Below, in pieces: positions 7,597 through 14,993 of a stretch of DNA of 18,197 nucleotides (position 1 is its first letter; the number at the start of each line of letters is the position of its first letter). Origin of the DNA: BRH-c25 sp035417425. GTDB taxonomy: Bacteria; Bacillota; Clostridia; Lutisporales; Lutisporaceae. The stretch lies in the NCBI GenBank assembly GCA_035417425.1, contig DAOLPD010000044.1:1-18197 (forward strand), read 5' to 3'. The translations under genes and the position numbers were made by a program. The notes under the pieces are model-generated. The model was given only the letters and a program-made list of their open reading frames with translations. It ran no database searches and was not told the origin of the DNA.

Positions 7597-7992
7597 TTAG
7601 AACAGATTGTAAATCCCAAGGGTATGCATTTTTTCATATTCCTTCAGAAGCACATCGTACATGCTGATATCCATTATGTTGCATAAAGCTGCAATATAGA
7701 AAAGATTATTGCCCAGCTCTTTTTCAATAACATCTCTGCAATTCGAACAAAGGCTTCCCTTAAGATGAGTATCCATATAATTCTTCAGTTCCTGCAGCGT
7801 TATCTCATTATCGTAGTTCTGTTTTTTTGAGTTGATTTCTATACATCCGCAGGAGGTTACCGCCTTAACCACAGCTCTGTTCACTCTCGACTGCGACTCC
7901 TGATATTTCGTCAGCACATCAAGAATACTTTTGTGGCGTACCAAGAGTTCACCAACGCTATCCTGGAAGTTATCATAAAGCAAATCTTTCAT
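7597..7992 (-). CDS. unrecognised helical protein with CxC and CxxC cysteine pairs
   Basis: 131 residues, and the only credible minus-strand gene here. The sequence looks largely alpha-helical, with no signal peptide or membrane segment, so it is probably cytoplasmic. C48-G-C50 and C82-S-N-C85 could form a metal or redox site. The stretch ELGNNLFYIAAL (92-103) loosely recalls the ELGDxLFYL helix of MazG-like nucleotide pyrophosphatases, but the usual acidic residue is Asn and the other MazG motifs are not evident, so no function is claimed. It has AGGAGT 8 bases before the ATG, a consensus promoter and its own terminator, so it is a real expressed gene. It interrupts the disA to yacL order known from Bacillus. 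Confidence 0.8.
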   Translation of the reverse strand: MKDLLYDNFQDSVGELLVRHKSILDVLTKYQESQSRVNRAVVKAVTSCGCIEINSKKQNYDNEITLQELKNYMDTHLKGSLCSNCRDVIEKELGNNLFYIAALCNIMDISMYDVLLKEYEKMHTLGIYNLF

Positions 7993-8078
7993 CAGGTATC
8001 ACTCCTATATAAAAGTAAACATAAAATATAGTATCAAACTGATATTGTTAGCTGTTGATTCAGCTTTGTTCTATATTC

Positions 8079-8107
8079 ATTATAAGTATAAGGAATTCCA
8101 ATGTCAA
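8079..8107 (-). promoter_or_regulatory. consensus sigma-A promoter of the minus-strand gene
   Basis: On the minus strand, TTGACA (8107-8102), a 17-base spacer and TATAAT (8084-8079) match the full consensus. The predicted start is near 8072, giving a leader of about 80 bases. Confidence 0.8.
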
Positions 8108-8114
8108 TTTATAA

Positions 8115-8144
8115 TTGCAATGTGGACATTCTATCGGCTATAGA
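8115..8144 (+). promoter_or_regulatory. possible promoter of the carD-like gene
   Basis: TTGCAA (8115-8120) and TATAGA (8139-8144) are 18 bases apart, with a predicted start near 8151 and a leader of about 45 bases. It would lie back to back with the minus-strand promoter at 8079-8107. Confidence 0.4.
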
Positions 8145-8182
8145 AGATTATGGAAATCTTGTAAGGTTGTAAAAAGACCGAC

Positions 8183-8188
8183 TGGAGG
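8183..8188 (+). promoter_or_regulatory. ribosome binding site selecting the carD-like start
   Basis: TGGAGG lies 7 bases before the ATG at 8196. The same frame is open back to a TTG at 8115, but that TTG overlaps the predicted -35 element. Confidence 0.7.
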
Positions 8189-8195
8189 CAAATCG

Positions 8196-8675
8196 ATGTT
8201 TAGCATAGGTGATATGATATATTATCCCCGTCATGGCGCAGGGATTATTGAAGGTATTGAGGAAAAAGAAGTTCTTGGCGAAAAATGCAAGTATTATGTT
8301 ATAAGAATAGCATTGGGAGATATGAAGGTAATGGTGCCCATAGGCAAGACGGAGTTTCATGGCATTAGAAACATAACATCCAGGGACAGAATTGACGATA
8401 TATATAATATACTTTCCGGAGAAACAAGCTGTATGTGCAAGAACTGGAGCAAGAGGTACAGGGAGAATGAGGCAATAATAAGGAAGGGCGATATTTTCGA
8501 GATATCTGAACTTGTAAAAAACCTTACAGTTGCGGATCGCGGAAAAAAATTGTCCACAGGAGAGAAAAGAATGCTTGAAAACGTCAGGCAGCTGCTGGTA
8601 AGCGAGCTTATGCTTATGTTGGATGAGCCCTATGAGAAAATAGAGGAAAAGATACTGGGTATAATTAAACAGTAA
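8196..8675 (+). CDS. CarD/CdnL-family RNA polymerase-binding regulator
   Basis: 159 residues from the ATG at 8196. The N-terminal beta domain (about 1-60; FSIGDMIYYPRHGAGIIEGI, then YYVIRIALGDMKVMVPI) is the CarD_CdnL_TRCF fold that binds the RNA polymerase beta subunit. The C-terminal part is helical, as in CarD proteins that contact promoter DNA and stabilise open complexes. The length fits stand-alone family members rather than Mfd. A 27-residue N-terminal extension from TTG at 8115 is possible but unlikely. It is divergent from the minus-strand gene and lies 170 bases before the PIN/TRAM gene, with no terminator seen between. Several carD-like paralogues are common in Clostridia, so no symbol is assigned. 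Confidence 0.88.
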   Translation: MFSIGDMIYYPRHGAGIIEGIEEKEVLGEKCKYYVIRIALGDMKVMVPIGKTEFHGIRNITSRDRIDDIYNILSGETSCMCKNWSKRYRENEAIIRKGDIFEISELVKNLTVADRGKKLSTGEKRMLENVRQLLVSELMLMLDEPYEKIEEKILGIIKQ

Positions 8676-8759
8676 AAAGAATCGGAGGGAAATAAAAATA
8701 TTTGTATATTTGGCTTAAATAAATAGGCAATAGTTATTCTTTAATGCAGATTTATTTGT

Positions 8760-8782
8760 TATAATATAATTGGCCTTATAAT
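8760..8782 (+). promoter_or_regulatory. AT-rich promoter-like region before the PIN/TRAM gene
   Basis: Three perfect TATAAT hexamers occur at 8760-8765, 8765-8770 and 8777-8782. No good -35 was found (TTCTTT at 8737-8742 is 17 bases before the first). A promoter is plausible because the gene is 170 bases from its upstream neighbour, but which -10 is used is unknown. Confidence 0.35.
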
Positions 8783-8845
8783 TGGTTTATCATTGCTTAA
8801 AAAGTATCAAACTGGATATACTAGATAAAAGGAGGTGAGTTGTAA

Positions 8846-9967
8846 ATGCGAAAAGCAATTATTTGGGTGTTAATGATTTTGGGTGCCGCTCTGGGTGCGG
8901 AGTCAGTATATCTTTTTACGAGTTATTTTAAAGTGACACGTTTTCTCAGTTTTAACCTTTCAGGTTCAAATTCTGTTGCGCTGATTTTGTTCGGCGGGGT
9001 TATTGGTGGAATTATATTTTATTTAATATCTTCCTGGCTGATTAATTTTGGTAAGGAGTCTACCACAAGAGTTGAGAGGATGCTTCAAAAAATTCCGACC
9101 GGTGAAATGCTGGTGGGAGCTTTAGGACTGATTATAGGACTTATTATTGCTTATCTTATAAGCAGCGGTCCTATAAAGCTTATACCTTTTGCATGGTTGG
9201 GCACTTTGTTATCAATACTTGTATATTTGCTTCTTGGATATCTTGGAGTAAGTATAGCAACTAAAAAAAGAGAGGACATATTGGGATTGCTTATTCCTTG
9301 GAAAAGATTAGTGCAGAAGGAAAAGGAAAAGCAGGCTGCAAAAGCTGAAAGCGTTATGCAGCCAAAAATTCTCGACACAAGTGTTATCATAGATGGAAGA
9401 ATAGCAGATATATGTAAGACAGGGTTTGTTGAAGGCCCGCTTATTATACCTGCATTTGTCCTGGAGGAACTCAGACATATTGCGGATTCATCGGATGCAT
9501 TAAAAAGAAACAGGGGCCGCAGAGGTTTGGATATACTTAACAGGATTCAAAAGGAACTGGATATAAACGTAGAAATAGTGGAAAAGGATTTTGAAGAACT
9601 GACCGAGGTTGATACCAAGCTTCTGAAGCTGGCTCAGTATATGAACGGTAAGGTAATAACGAACGATTACAATCTGAATAAAGTGGCTGAATTCCAAAGG
9701 GTGCCTGTTCTGAATATCAATGAGCTTGCAAATGCGGTGAAGCCTGTTGTGCTTCCGGGAGAAGAAATGGTAGTGCAGGTAATAAAGGACGGCAAGGAGT
9801 TTGGCCAAGGAGTCGCATATCTTGATGACGGAACAATGATAGTTGTAGATGGCGGGAAACGGTATATTGGAGATACTATTGAGGTTGTAGTGACAAGTGT
9901 TCTGCAGACTGCAGCCGGAAGAATGATATTTGTAAAGCCAAAATCCGCCGCAGATAAAGTATCGTAA
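8846..9967 (+). CDS. membrane-anchored PIN/TRAM-domain protein (YacL type)
   Basis: 373 residues, matching Bacillus YacL in length and gene position. Four hydrophobic segments (about 5-27, 44-66, 88-108 and 115-137) anchor it in the membrane. A cytoplasmic PIN nuclease-like domain follows (about 172-298) with the expected acidic residues: D177 and D183 in LDTSVIIDGR, E208 in FVLEELRH, D256 in EVDTKLL and D274 in ITNDYNL. A C-terminal TRAM RNA-binding domain spans about 303-366. The predicted activity is metal-dependent RNA cleavage at the membrane, with unknown substrate. AAAGGAGGTGA (8828-8838) is an almost perfect ribosome site before the ATG. A terminator follows directly. Confidence 0.9.
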   Translation: MRKAIIWVLMILGAALGAESVYLFTSYFKVTRFLSFNLSGSNSVALILFGGVIGGIIFYLISSWLINFGKESTTRVERMLQKIPTGEMLVGALGLIIGLIIAYLISSGPIKLIPFAWLGTLLSILVYLLLGYLGVSIATKKREDILGLLIPWKRLVQKEKEKQAAKAESVMQPKILDTSVIIDGRIADICKTGFVEGPLIIPAFVLEELRHIADSSDALKRNRGRRGLDILNRIQKELDINVEIVEKDFEELTEVDTKLLKLAQYMNGKVITNDYNLNKVAEFQRVPVLNINELANAVKPVVLPGEEMVVQVIKDGKEFGQGVAYLDDGTMIVVDGGKRYIGDTIEVVVTSVLQTAAGRMIFVKPKSAADKVS

Positions 9968-9972
9968 AACAT

Positions 9973-9996
9973 TGCGGCGCAAGCCGCATTTGTTTT
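9973..9996 (+). terminator. rho-independent terminator after the PIN/TRAM gene
   Basis: TGCGGC (9973-9978), a GCAA tetraloop and GCCGCA (9983-9988) are followed by TTTGTTTT. It starts 6 bases after the stop codon. Confidence 0.75.
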
Positions 9997-10028
9997 ACCC
10001 TAAGCAGAAATAAAGTCCGCTTAGGGTA
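9996..10028 (+). other. second inverted repeat between the PIN/TRAM gene and ispD
   Basis: TACCCTAAGC (9996-10005) and GCTTAGGGTA (10019-10028) form a perfect 10-bp stem with a 13-base loop. It starts at the last base of the preceding T-run. The following sequence TATTTATAAAAA is only weakly T-rich. It may be a backup terminator or an ispD leader structure. No clear promoter for ispD was found after it. Confidence 0.55.
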
Positions 10029-10060
10029 TATTTATAAAAAAAATGGGGGATTGAAGGGCT

Positions 10061-10750
10061 ATGAATACTGCAATTGTACTTGCTGCAGGCAAAGGGACAA
10101 GAATGAATGCAGGAATGAACAAGCAGTTTATGCTGATAAATGATAGGCCTCTTCTGGCACAGGCTCTGGCGGCCTTTCAAAGCTGCAATGCAATAGACAG
10201 CATCATACTTGTTGCAGGCAGGGATGAGCTTAAGGCCTGCAAGGAGCAAATAATTGACAGATATGGCTTCGATAAAGTGGACAAGCTGGTTCCCGGGGGC
10301 AGTGAGCGTCAGCAGTCGGTTTACAATGGTATAATGGAACTGGAGGATGACTGCAGCATAGTTGTAATTCATGACGGAGCCAGGCCTATATTGCCGGAGG
10401 GAATTATTGAAAGATGTATTGACGGTGCAGAAATTTACGGAGCGGTTTCCGCAGGTATGCCGGCGAAAGAGACTATAAAGATATTGAATGAAGAGGGTTT
10501 TGTGCAATATACACCTGAGCGGGGAAAGGTATGGGTTACCCAGACGCCTCAGGCTTTTAAGAGGGATATAATTGAGAAAGCCCACGAAATGGCCAATAGC
10601 AAAGGTATATCAGGTACTGACGATGCGTTTCTGGTTGAGTGTATGGGCATAAAGGTGAAAATGCTGGAGGGAAGCTATGAGAATATCAAGATTACAACTC
10701 CTGAGGATATAATTTTTGCTGAAGCGATAATGAAAAGAACTGTGGAATGA
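10061..10750 (+). CDS. ispD: IspD, 2-C-methyl-D-erythritol 4-phosphate cytidylyltransferase
   Basis: 229 residues, the normal length. It joins CTP and methylerythritol phosphate to give CDP-methylerythritol in the non-mevalonate isoprenoid pathway. Visible are the nucleotide-binding loop AAGKGTRMNAGMNKQ (8-22), GGSERQQSVYNG (79-90), HDGARP (104-109), QTPQAFKRD (161-169) and a GTDDA segment near 187-191. It could in principle be a related tarI-type transferase, but the adjoining ispF decides the assignment. GAAGGG near 10053-10058 is a usable ribosome site. ispF begins 9 bases after the stop, its ribosome site overlapping the end of ispD. Confidence 0.95.
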   Translation: MNTAIVLAAGKGTRMNAGMNKQFMLINDRPLLAQALAAFQSCNAIDSIILVAGRDELKACKEQIIDRYGFDKVDKLVPGGSERQQSVYNGIMELEDDCSIVVIHDGARPILPEGIIERCIDGAEIYGAVSAGMPAKETIKILNEEGFVQYTPERGKVWVTQTPQAFKRDIIEKAHEMANSKGISGTDDAFLVECMGIKVKMLEGSYENIKITTPEDIIFAEAIMKRTVE

Positions 10751-10759
10751 GGTGAAAGC

Positions 10760-11239
10760 ATGCATGGATTCAGGGTTGGAAACGGCTATGACGTACATAA
10801 GCTGACAGAGGGAAGGAAGCTGATACTGGGAGGCATAGAGATTCCTAATGAGAAAGGCCTGCTGGGGCACTCGGACGCGGATGTGCTTGTGCATTCAATA
10901 ATGGATGCATTATTGGGCGCCTGCGGGGAATCGGATATTGGCAGGCACTTTCCTGACAGTGATATATCCTATAAAGGGATATCAAGCCTTGTTCTATTGA
11001 AAAAAGTCAAGGATATTCTTGACTCCAAGGGATATCGGATTTCAAATATAGACAGTACAATAATAGCTGAAAAACCAAAGCTTTCGCCGTTTATAGAGGA
11101 AATGAAGGCAAATATAGCAGCAGTGCTGCAGCTTGACAAGGATTGTATAGGTATCAAGGCCACCACTTCAGAAGGTTTGGGTTTTGCCGGCAGGGGTGAA
11201 GGAATTGCGGCTTATGCCGCAGCAATCATATATAAATAA
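10760..11239 (+). CDS. ispF: IspF, 2-C-methyl-D-erythritol 2,4-cyclodiphosphate synthase
   Basis: 159 residues, full length. It cyclises the phosphorylated CDP-methylerythritol and releases CMP, two steps after IspD. Zinc ligands are D11 and H13 in GYDVH and H45 in LVHSI. GHSDADVLVHSI (36-47), GRHFPDSD (61-68) and the nucleotide-binding KATTSEGLGFAGRGEG (133-148) are all present. GAGGTGA at 10749-10755 overlaps the ispD stop, so the two are cotranslated neighbours. Confidence 0.97.
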   Translation: MHGFRVGNGYDVHKLTEGRKLILGGIEIPNEKGLLGHSDADVLVHSIMDALLGACGESDIGRHFPDSDISYKGISSLVLLKKVKDILDSKGYRISNIDSTIIAEKPKLSPFIEEMKANIAAVLQLDKDCIGIKATTSEGLGFAGRGEGIAAYAAAIIYK

Positions 11240-11294
11240 ATAAAATGTCTATAAGCGTCGCAATACTGCGTTGTAGGAAGGGAGGCGCCTGAAA

Positions 11295-11612
11295 ATGTTT
11301 ATAATGAGAAATAAAGGTAGCGGAAACAAATTCATATTTATTTCGATAATAATGATAATTGCAGCTGTATATGTTTTTAGGCTTGCACCGCCCCAGAAGG
11401 CGGCAGAATATCCCGATATAATGCATTATAATGATGTAAAATATGAATATGTGGAGACTGTGAAGGGTTATCCGTTTCTTTTCATGAGGAAGAGGCCGGT
11501 AAGCGAAGAAGGATTTATAATACTCAGCCGAAGAGGTATCGACACTCAAGAAGAGATCTATGTATACGAAGGATCTCGTAAATACCGGCGCTATAAGGCA
11601 TTAAGAGAATAG
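11295..11612 (+). CDS. small membrane-anchored protein of unknown function
   Basis: 105 residues. AAGGGAGG at 11278-11285 stands 9 bases before the ATG, so translation is likely. A short basic N-terminus (MRNKGSGNK) is followed by one hydrophobic segment (about 13-30), giving a probable single-span anchor with the rest outside the cell. It has no cysteine for a lipobox. The remaining 70 or so residues are rich in Tyr, Arg and Glu (KYEYVETVKGYP, YVYEGSRKYRRYKALRE) and look like a small beta-rich domain. I recognise no family. It lies 55 bases after ispF, where gltX and cysE sit in Bacillus, and before cysS, probably as the last gene of the ispD-ispF transcript. Confidence 0.75.
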   Translation: MFIMRNKGSGNKFIFISIIMIIAAVYVFRLAPPQKAAEYPDIMHYNDVKYEYVETVKGYPFLFMRKRPVSEEGFIILSRRGIDTQEEIYVYEGSRKYRRYKALRE

Positions 11613-11636
11613 AGATAATGTATATAAAGAAAAGTA

Positions 11637-11664
11637 TTGACATAATACTGTAAATGATAATAAT
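11637..11664 (+). promoter_or_regulatory. possible promoter before cysS
   Basis: TTGACA (11637-11642) is followed after 16 bases by AATAAT (11659-11664). The start would be near 11671, leaving only about a 13-base leader that cuts into the ribosome site. A GATAAT at 11656-11661 is too close (13 bases). The -35 is perfect, the -10 uncertain. Confidence 0.4.
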
Positions 11665-11668
11665 TAAT

Positions 11669-11677
11669 GGGAAGGTG
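11669..11677 (+). promoter_or_regulatory. ribosome binding site selecting the cysS start
   Basis: GGGAAGGTG lies 6 bases before the ATG at 11684. An in-frame ATG at 11654 lies inside the promoter-like region and lacks a ribosome site. Confidence 0.65.
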
Positions 11678-11683
11678 TTAAAA

Positions 11684-13078
11684 ATGAAGCTGTACAACAC
11701 AATGACAAGAAAAAAGGAAGAGTTTGAACCGATGACTCCGGGGGAAGTAAAAATGTACTCCTGCGGACCGACTGTCTACAATTACTTTCATATAGGAAAT
11801 GCAAGGCCATTTATAATATTCGATATTCTAAGGAGATATCTTGAATATAGAGGATATAAGGTAACCTTTGTTCAAAATTTTACAGACGTCGACGATAAAA
11901 TAATCAAAAGAGCCAAGGATGAGAACACAACAGAGAAAGAGGTGTCCGACAGGTACATAAAAGAATACTTCAAGGATGCCGAGGCCTTGAATATAAGGAA
12001 GGCTGATTATCATCCCAGGGTTACGGAGCATATCAAGGAAATAATAGACATAATAAAAAGGCTGGAAGCCAACGGCTTTACCTATACTGTCGGCGGAGAC
12101 GTATACTATGACACTGCGAAGTTTGTTGAATACGGCAAGCTTTCCAAGCAGAATCTCGAAGAACTGGAGGCAGGCGCCAGAGTAGATATAAATGAAGTAA
12201 AAAGGAATCCCTTTGATTTTGTGCTTTGGAAGGGTCAAAAGCCCGGAGAGCCCGCATGGGAAAGTCCCTGGGGAATGGGCAGGCCGGGATGGCATATTGA
12301 ATGCTCTGCCATGTCTATGAAATACCTGGGAGAGACTATAGATATACATTCAGGAGGACAGGACCTGGTATTCCCTCATCATGAAAATGAAATCGCACAG
12401 AGTGAAGGAGCTACAGGAAAGCCTTTTGCCAGGTACTGGCTGCATAATGCGTTCCTAAACATAAATAATGAAAAAATGTCCAAATCCCTGAACAACTTTT
12501 TCACAGTAAGGGATATTGAAGAAAAATTTGACCTGGAGGTCTTCAGGCTTTTTATGATTTCAGCTCATTACAGGAGCCCTTTGAACTTTAGTGCCGAGCT
12601 TTTAGACCAGGCAAAAAGTGCATTGGAAAGGCTGTATAATGCAAAGAATAACCTTGTTTATCTTATGGATAAGGCTGAGGAGAAGCCTTTGATTCAGGAG
12701 GAGAAGAATTTCAAGGAGGCTCTTTTGGGGTACAGGAACAAGTTCAACGAGGCTATGGATGATGACTTGAATACCGCTGACGGATTAGCTGTTATTTTTG
12801 ACATGGTAAGAGATATCAACTCCAACGTCAAAGCAGAATCCTCGGTCGAACTGGTGAAGGTATCCTATGACATGCTTATGGAACTTACGGAAGTACTGGG
12901 CTTGCTTTACAAAAAGGAAGAAAGCCTGGATTCAGAAATCGAAAAGCTTATAGAGGAAAGGCAGAAGGCAAGAAAGGAAAAGAACTGGGCCTTGGCCGAC
13001 AAAATAAGGGATGATCTTAAAGCACAGGGAATAATTCTTGAGGATACCCCCGAGGGAGTCAAGTGGAAAAGGGTATAA
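11684..13078 (+). CDS. cysS: cysteinyl-tRNA synthetase
   Basis: 464 residues from the ATG at 11684, giving the usual MKLYNTMTRKKEEF beginning. It is a class I synthetase that charges tRNA-Cys. The HIGH-type motif is HIGN (36-39), and KMSKS is at 264-268. The substrate-binding zinc ligands are C27, C207, H232 and E236, as in the E. coli enzyme. The anticodon-binding helical region runs from about 310 to the end. An ATG at 11654 would add 10 residues but is less likely. No T-box leader is visible upstream. rmuC follows after 24 bases. Confidence 0.97.
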   Translation: MKLYNTMTRKKEEFEPMTPGEVKMYSCGPTVYNYFHIGNARPFIIFDILRRYLEYRGYKVTFVQNFTDVDDKIIKRAKDENTTEKEVSDRYIKEYFKDAEALNIRKADYHPRVTEHIKEIIDIIKRLEANGFTYTVGGDVYYDTAKFVEYGKLSKQNLEELEAGARVDINEVKRNPFDFVLWKGQKPGEPAWESPWGMGRPGWHIECSAMSMKYLGETIDIHSGGQDLVFPHHENEIAQSEGATGKPFARYWLHNAFLNINNEKMSKSLNNFFTVRDIEEKFDLEVFRLFMISAHYRSPLNFSAELLDQAKSALERLYNAKNNLVYLMDKAEEKPLIQEEKNFKEALLGYRNKFNEAMDDDLNTADGLAVIFDMVRDINSNVKAESSVELVKVSYDMLMELTEVLGLLYKKEESLDSEIEKLIEERQKARKEKNWALADKIRDDLKAQGIILEDTPEGVKWKRV

Positions 13079-13102
13079 AACTTAAATAAAGGAAGTATAG
13101 CC

Positions 13103-14401
13103 ATGACTGATATGCTTATGTACATTGTCATAGGGTTGCTTGTTATTAATTCGGTTATTTTGATGAGCAGGTTTATAAAGCTTGAAGCCAGGCTTGAAGC
13201 CATGGAGAAGAGCATTGACAAGCTGGACAGGACGATTATGGAGGAAATGCTTCAGAATAGAGAGGAGATTTCAGGCTCAATAAAGATATTTAACGAAATG
13301 ATAGCCTCTCAAATGTCGGAGATATCGAATATGCAGCGCAATCAGCTGGACATATTTTCCCAACAGCTTGCAAACCTTACACAGACCAACGAATACAGGC
13401 TTGACAGGATGAGGGATACAATAGAGGCGAAGCTGAAGCATCTGCAGGAGGACAACAGTAAAAAACTTGACCAAATGAGGGCAACTGTAGACGAAAGGCT
13501 GAGCTCCACCCTTGAGCAGCGGCTTGGGGAATCCTTCAGGCTGGTGAGTGAAAGGCTGGAAATGGTTCATAAAGGCCTGGGAGAAATGCAGACTCTGGCC
13601 TCAGGAGTGGGGGACCTTAAAAAAGTACTTACCAATGTCAAGTCCAGAGGAACCTGGGGAGAAATCCAGCTTGGCAATATACTGGAACAGATTTTGACAC
13701 CGGAGCAATACTCGAAAAACGTAGCTACAATAAAGGATTCCTCTGAAAGGGTTGAATTCGCAGTAAAGCTGCCGGGAAAAGATGAAAGGAACGGCGAAGC
13801 GGTATGGCTGCCTATTGATTCCAAGTTCCCCCAGGAGGATTACCAGAGGCTGCTGGATGCGCAGGAGAAAGGGAATCCCGTTAAAGCGGAAGAAGCGGCA
13901 AAGGCTATGGAACTTAAGGTAAAAAGCTTTGCCAGGGATATTAGGGATAAATACATAAGTCCCCCGTGGACAACTGACTTTGGAATAATGTTTTTACCAA
14001 CGGAAGGCCTTTATGCGGAGATTTTAAGAAGGCCGGGGCTTTGCGACTGCCTGCAGCGGGAATACAGGATAGTGATAGCCGGGCCTACAACACTGATTGC
14101 ATTATTAAACAGTCTTCAGATGGGCTTCAGGACCCTTGCAATAGAAAAGCGTTCCAGTGAGGTATGGAGCCTTCTTGGGGCGGTCAAGACAGAATTCGGC
14201 AAGTTCGGCGACATTCTGGACAAAACACGGAAGAAGCTGCAGGAGGCAAGCAATACAATTGAAGATGCGGCAAGAAAGTCCAGAAGCATAGGCAGAAAGC
14301 TGAAGAATGTGCAGGAGCTGGCATCGGAGGATTCCGAGATACTGCTGGAAGAAGCCGATGACACGGACTCATCACAGATAGCTTCCGCAAAAGAGGATTA
14401 G
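13103..14401 (+). CDS. rmuC: RmuC-family DNA recombination protein
   Basis: 432 residues. An N-terminal membrane segment (about 5-22) is followed by a long coiled coil (about 24-165) and the RmuC domain (about 175-400). Visible are SRGTWGEIQLGNILEQ (181-196) and WLPIDSKFP (235-243), which carries the D-x-K part expected of the PD-(D/E)xK nuclease-like core. RmuC limits DNA inversions at short inverted repeats in E. coli. The biochemical activity is not well established. AAAGGAAG (13088-13095) precedes the ATG. It is not part of the Bacillus version of this cluster, where cysS is followed directly by mrnC. Confidence 0.92.
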   Translation: MTDMLMYIVIGLLVINSVILMSRFIKLEARLEAMEKSIDKLDRTIMEEMLQNREEISGSIKIFNEMIASQMSEISNMQRNQLDIFSQQLANLTQTNEYRLDRMRDTIEAKLKHLQEDNSKKLDQMRATVDERLSSTLEQRLGESFRLVSERLEMVHKGLGEMQTLASGVGDLKKVLTNVKSRGTWGEIQLGNILEQILTPEQYSKNVATIKDSSERVEFAVKLPGKDERNGEAVWLPIDSKFPQEDYQRLLDAQEKGNPVKAEEAAKAMELKVKSFARDIRDKYISPPWTTDFGIMFLPTEGLYAEILRRPGLCDCLQREYRIVIAGPTTLIALLNSLQMGFRTLAIEKRSSEVWSLLGAVKTEFGKFGDILDKTRKKLQEASNTIEDAARKSRSIGRKLKNVQELASEDSEILLEEADDTDSSQIASAKED

Positions 14402-14423
14402 AGATTAGAATAGCAGGTATAGT

Positions 14424-14897
14424 ATGGAAAATGATTATTTGGAAAAGAACTATAAAAAACTGCTGGAGGAGCTGCATCAGCTTATAATGGACAGCGGCAA
14501 GCTTTCGGCTTCGGATGTCAAGATGCTGAACCCTCTCGTGCTTGCATACGCAGGAGATTCAGTCTATGACACTTTCGTAAGGACCTTGCTGATATCGGGA
14601 GGCCATGGACAGGTTGCGAAGCTGCACAAAATGTCCATAGAGTTTGTGAAGGCAAAAGCCCAGGCGGATATTCTTGGGGAGATAAATGAGCTGTTGACTC
14701 CTGAAGAGCAGGACATTGTACGGAGGGGAAGAAATACAAAGTCATCAACCATGCCGAAAAACGCGGATATGCTTGACTATAGGTATGCTACCGGCTTTGA
14801 AGCGCTTATAGGATATTTGTATCTGACCGGACAGATTGACCGGCTTATGGAAGTAATCAGGATGGTAATCAATGTAAAAACAGGTCAACAGAAGTAG
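14424..14897 (+). CDS. mrnC: Mini-ribonuclease III
   Basis: 157 residues. It is an RNase III catalytic domain without the double-stranded RNA-binding domain, and it matures 23S rRNA ends. LAYAGDSVYD (40-49) is the RNase III signature with D45, and FEALIGYLYL (125-134) holds the second catalytic acid E126. NTKSSTMPKNAD (104-115) is typical of the Mini-III group. The ribosome site is weak (GCAGGT about 14413-14418), and the gene starts only 22 bases after rmuC, so it probably belongs to the cysS-rmuC transcript. Confidence 0.94.
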   Translation: MENDYLEKNYKKLLEELHQLIMDSGKLSASDVKMLNPLVLAYAGDSVYDTFVRTLLISGGHGQVAKLHKMSIEFVKAKAQADILGEINELLTPEEQDIVRRGRNTKSSTMPKNADMLDYRYATGFEALIGYLYLTGQIDRLMEVIRMVINVKTGQQK

Positions 14898-14980
14898 AAT
14901 TGTCTGGACATGGAATAGATTTTACAGGTAGAATGTAATAAATAGGATGTTTATACAGGCCCATAGGATAAAATGTAAGT

Positions 14981-14986
14981 GAGGTG
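14981..14986 (+). promoter_or_regulatory. ribosome binding site selecting the TTG start of thyA
   Basis: GAGGTG lies 7 bases before TTG at 14994. A GTG at 14979 in the same frame overlaps this site and would add five residues unlike the family. Confidence 0.7.
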
Positions 14987-14993
14987 TTTTATA

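Noticed and set aside
8115..8195. N-terminal extension of the carD-like protein from TTG at 8115
   Set aside because: The extension is unlike the family, overlaps promoter-like DNA, and lacks a ribosome site. The ATG at 8196 has one.
11613..11683. T-box riboswitch before cysS
   Set aside because: The gap is too short, and no T-box sequence or terminator/antiterminator pair is visible.
12234..12240. Isolated GGTCAAA heptad inside cysS
   Set aside because: It lacks the second heptad at 3-base spacing and lies inside a coding region far from a promoter.
14898..14993. Tetrahydrofolate riboswitch before thyA-folA
   Set aside because: The expected conserved folate-riboswitch core was not found, and the 96-base gap shows no convincing long stem.
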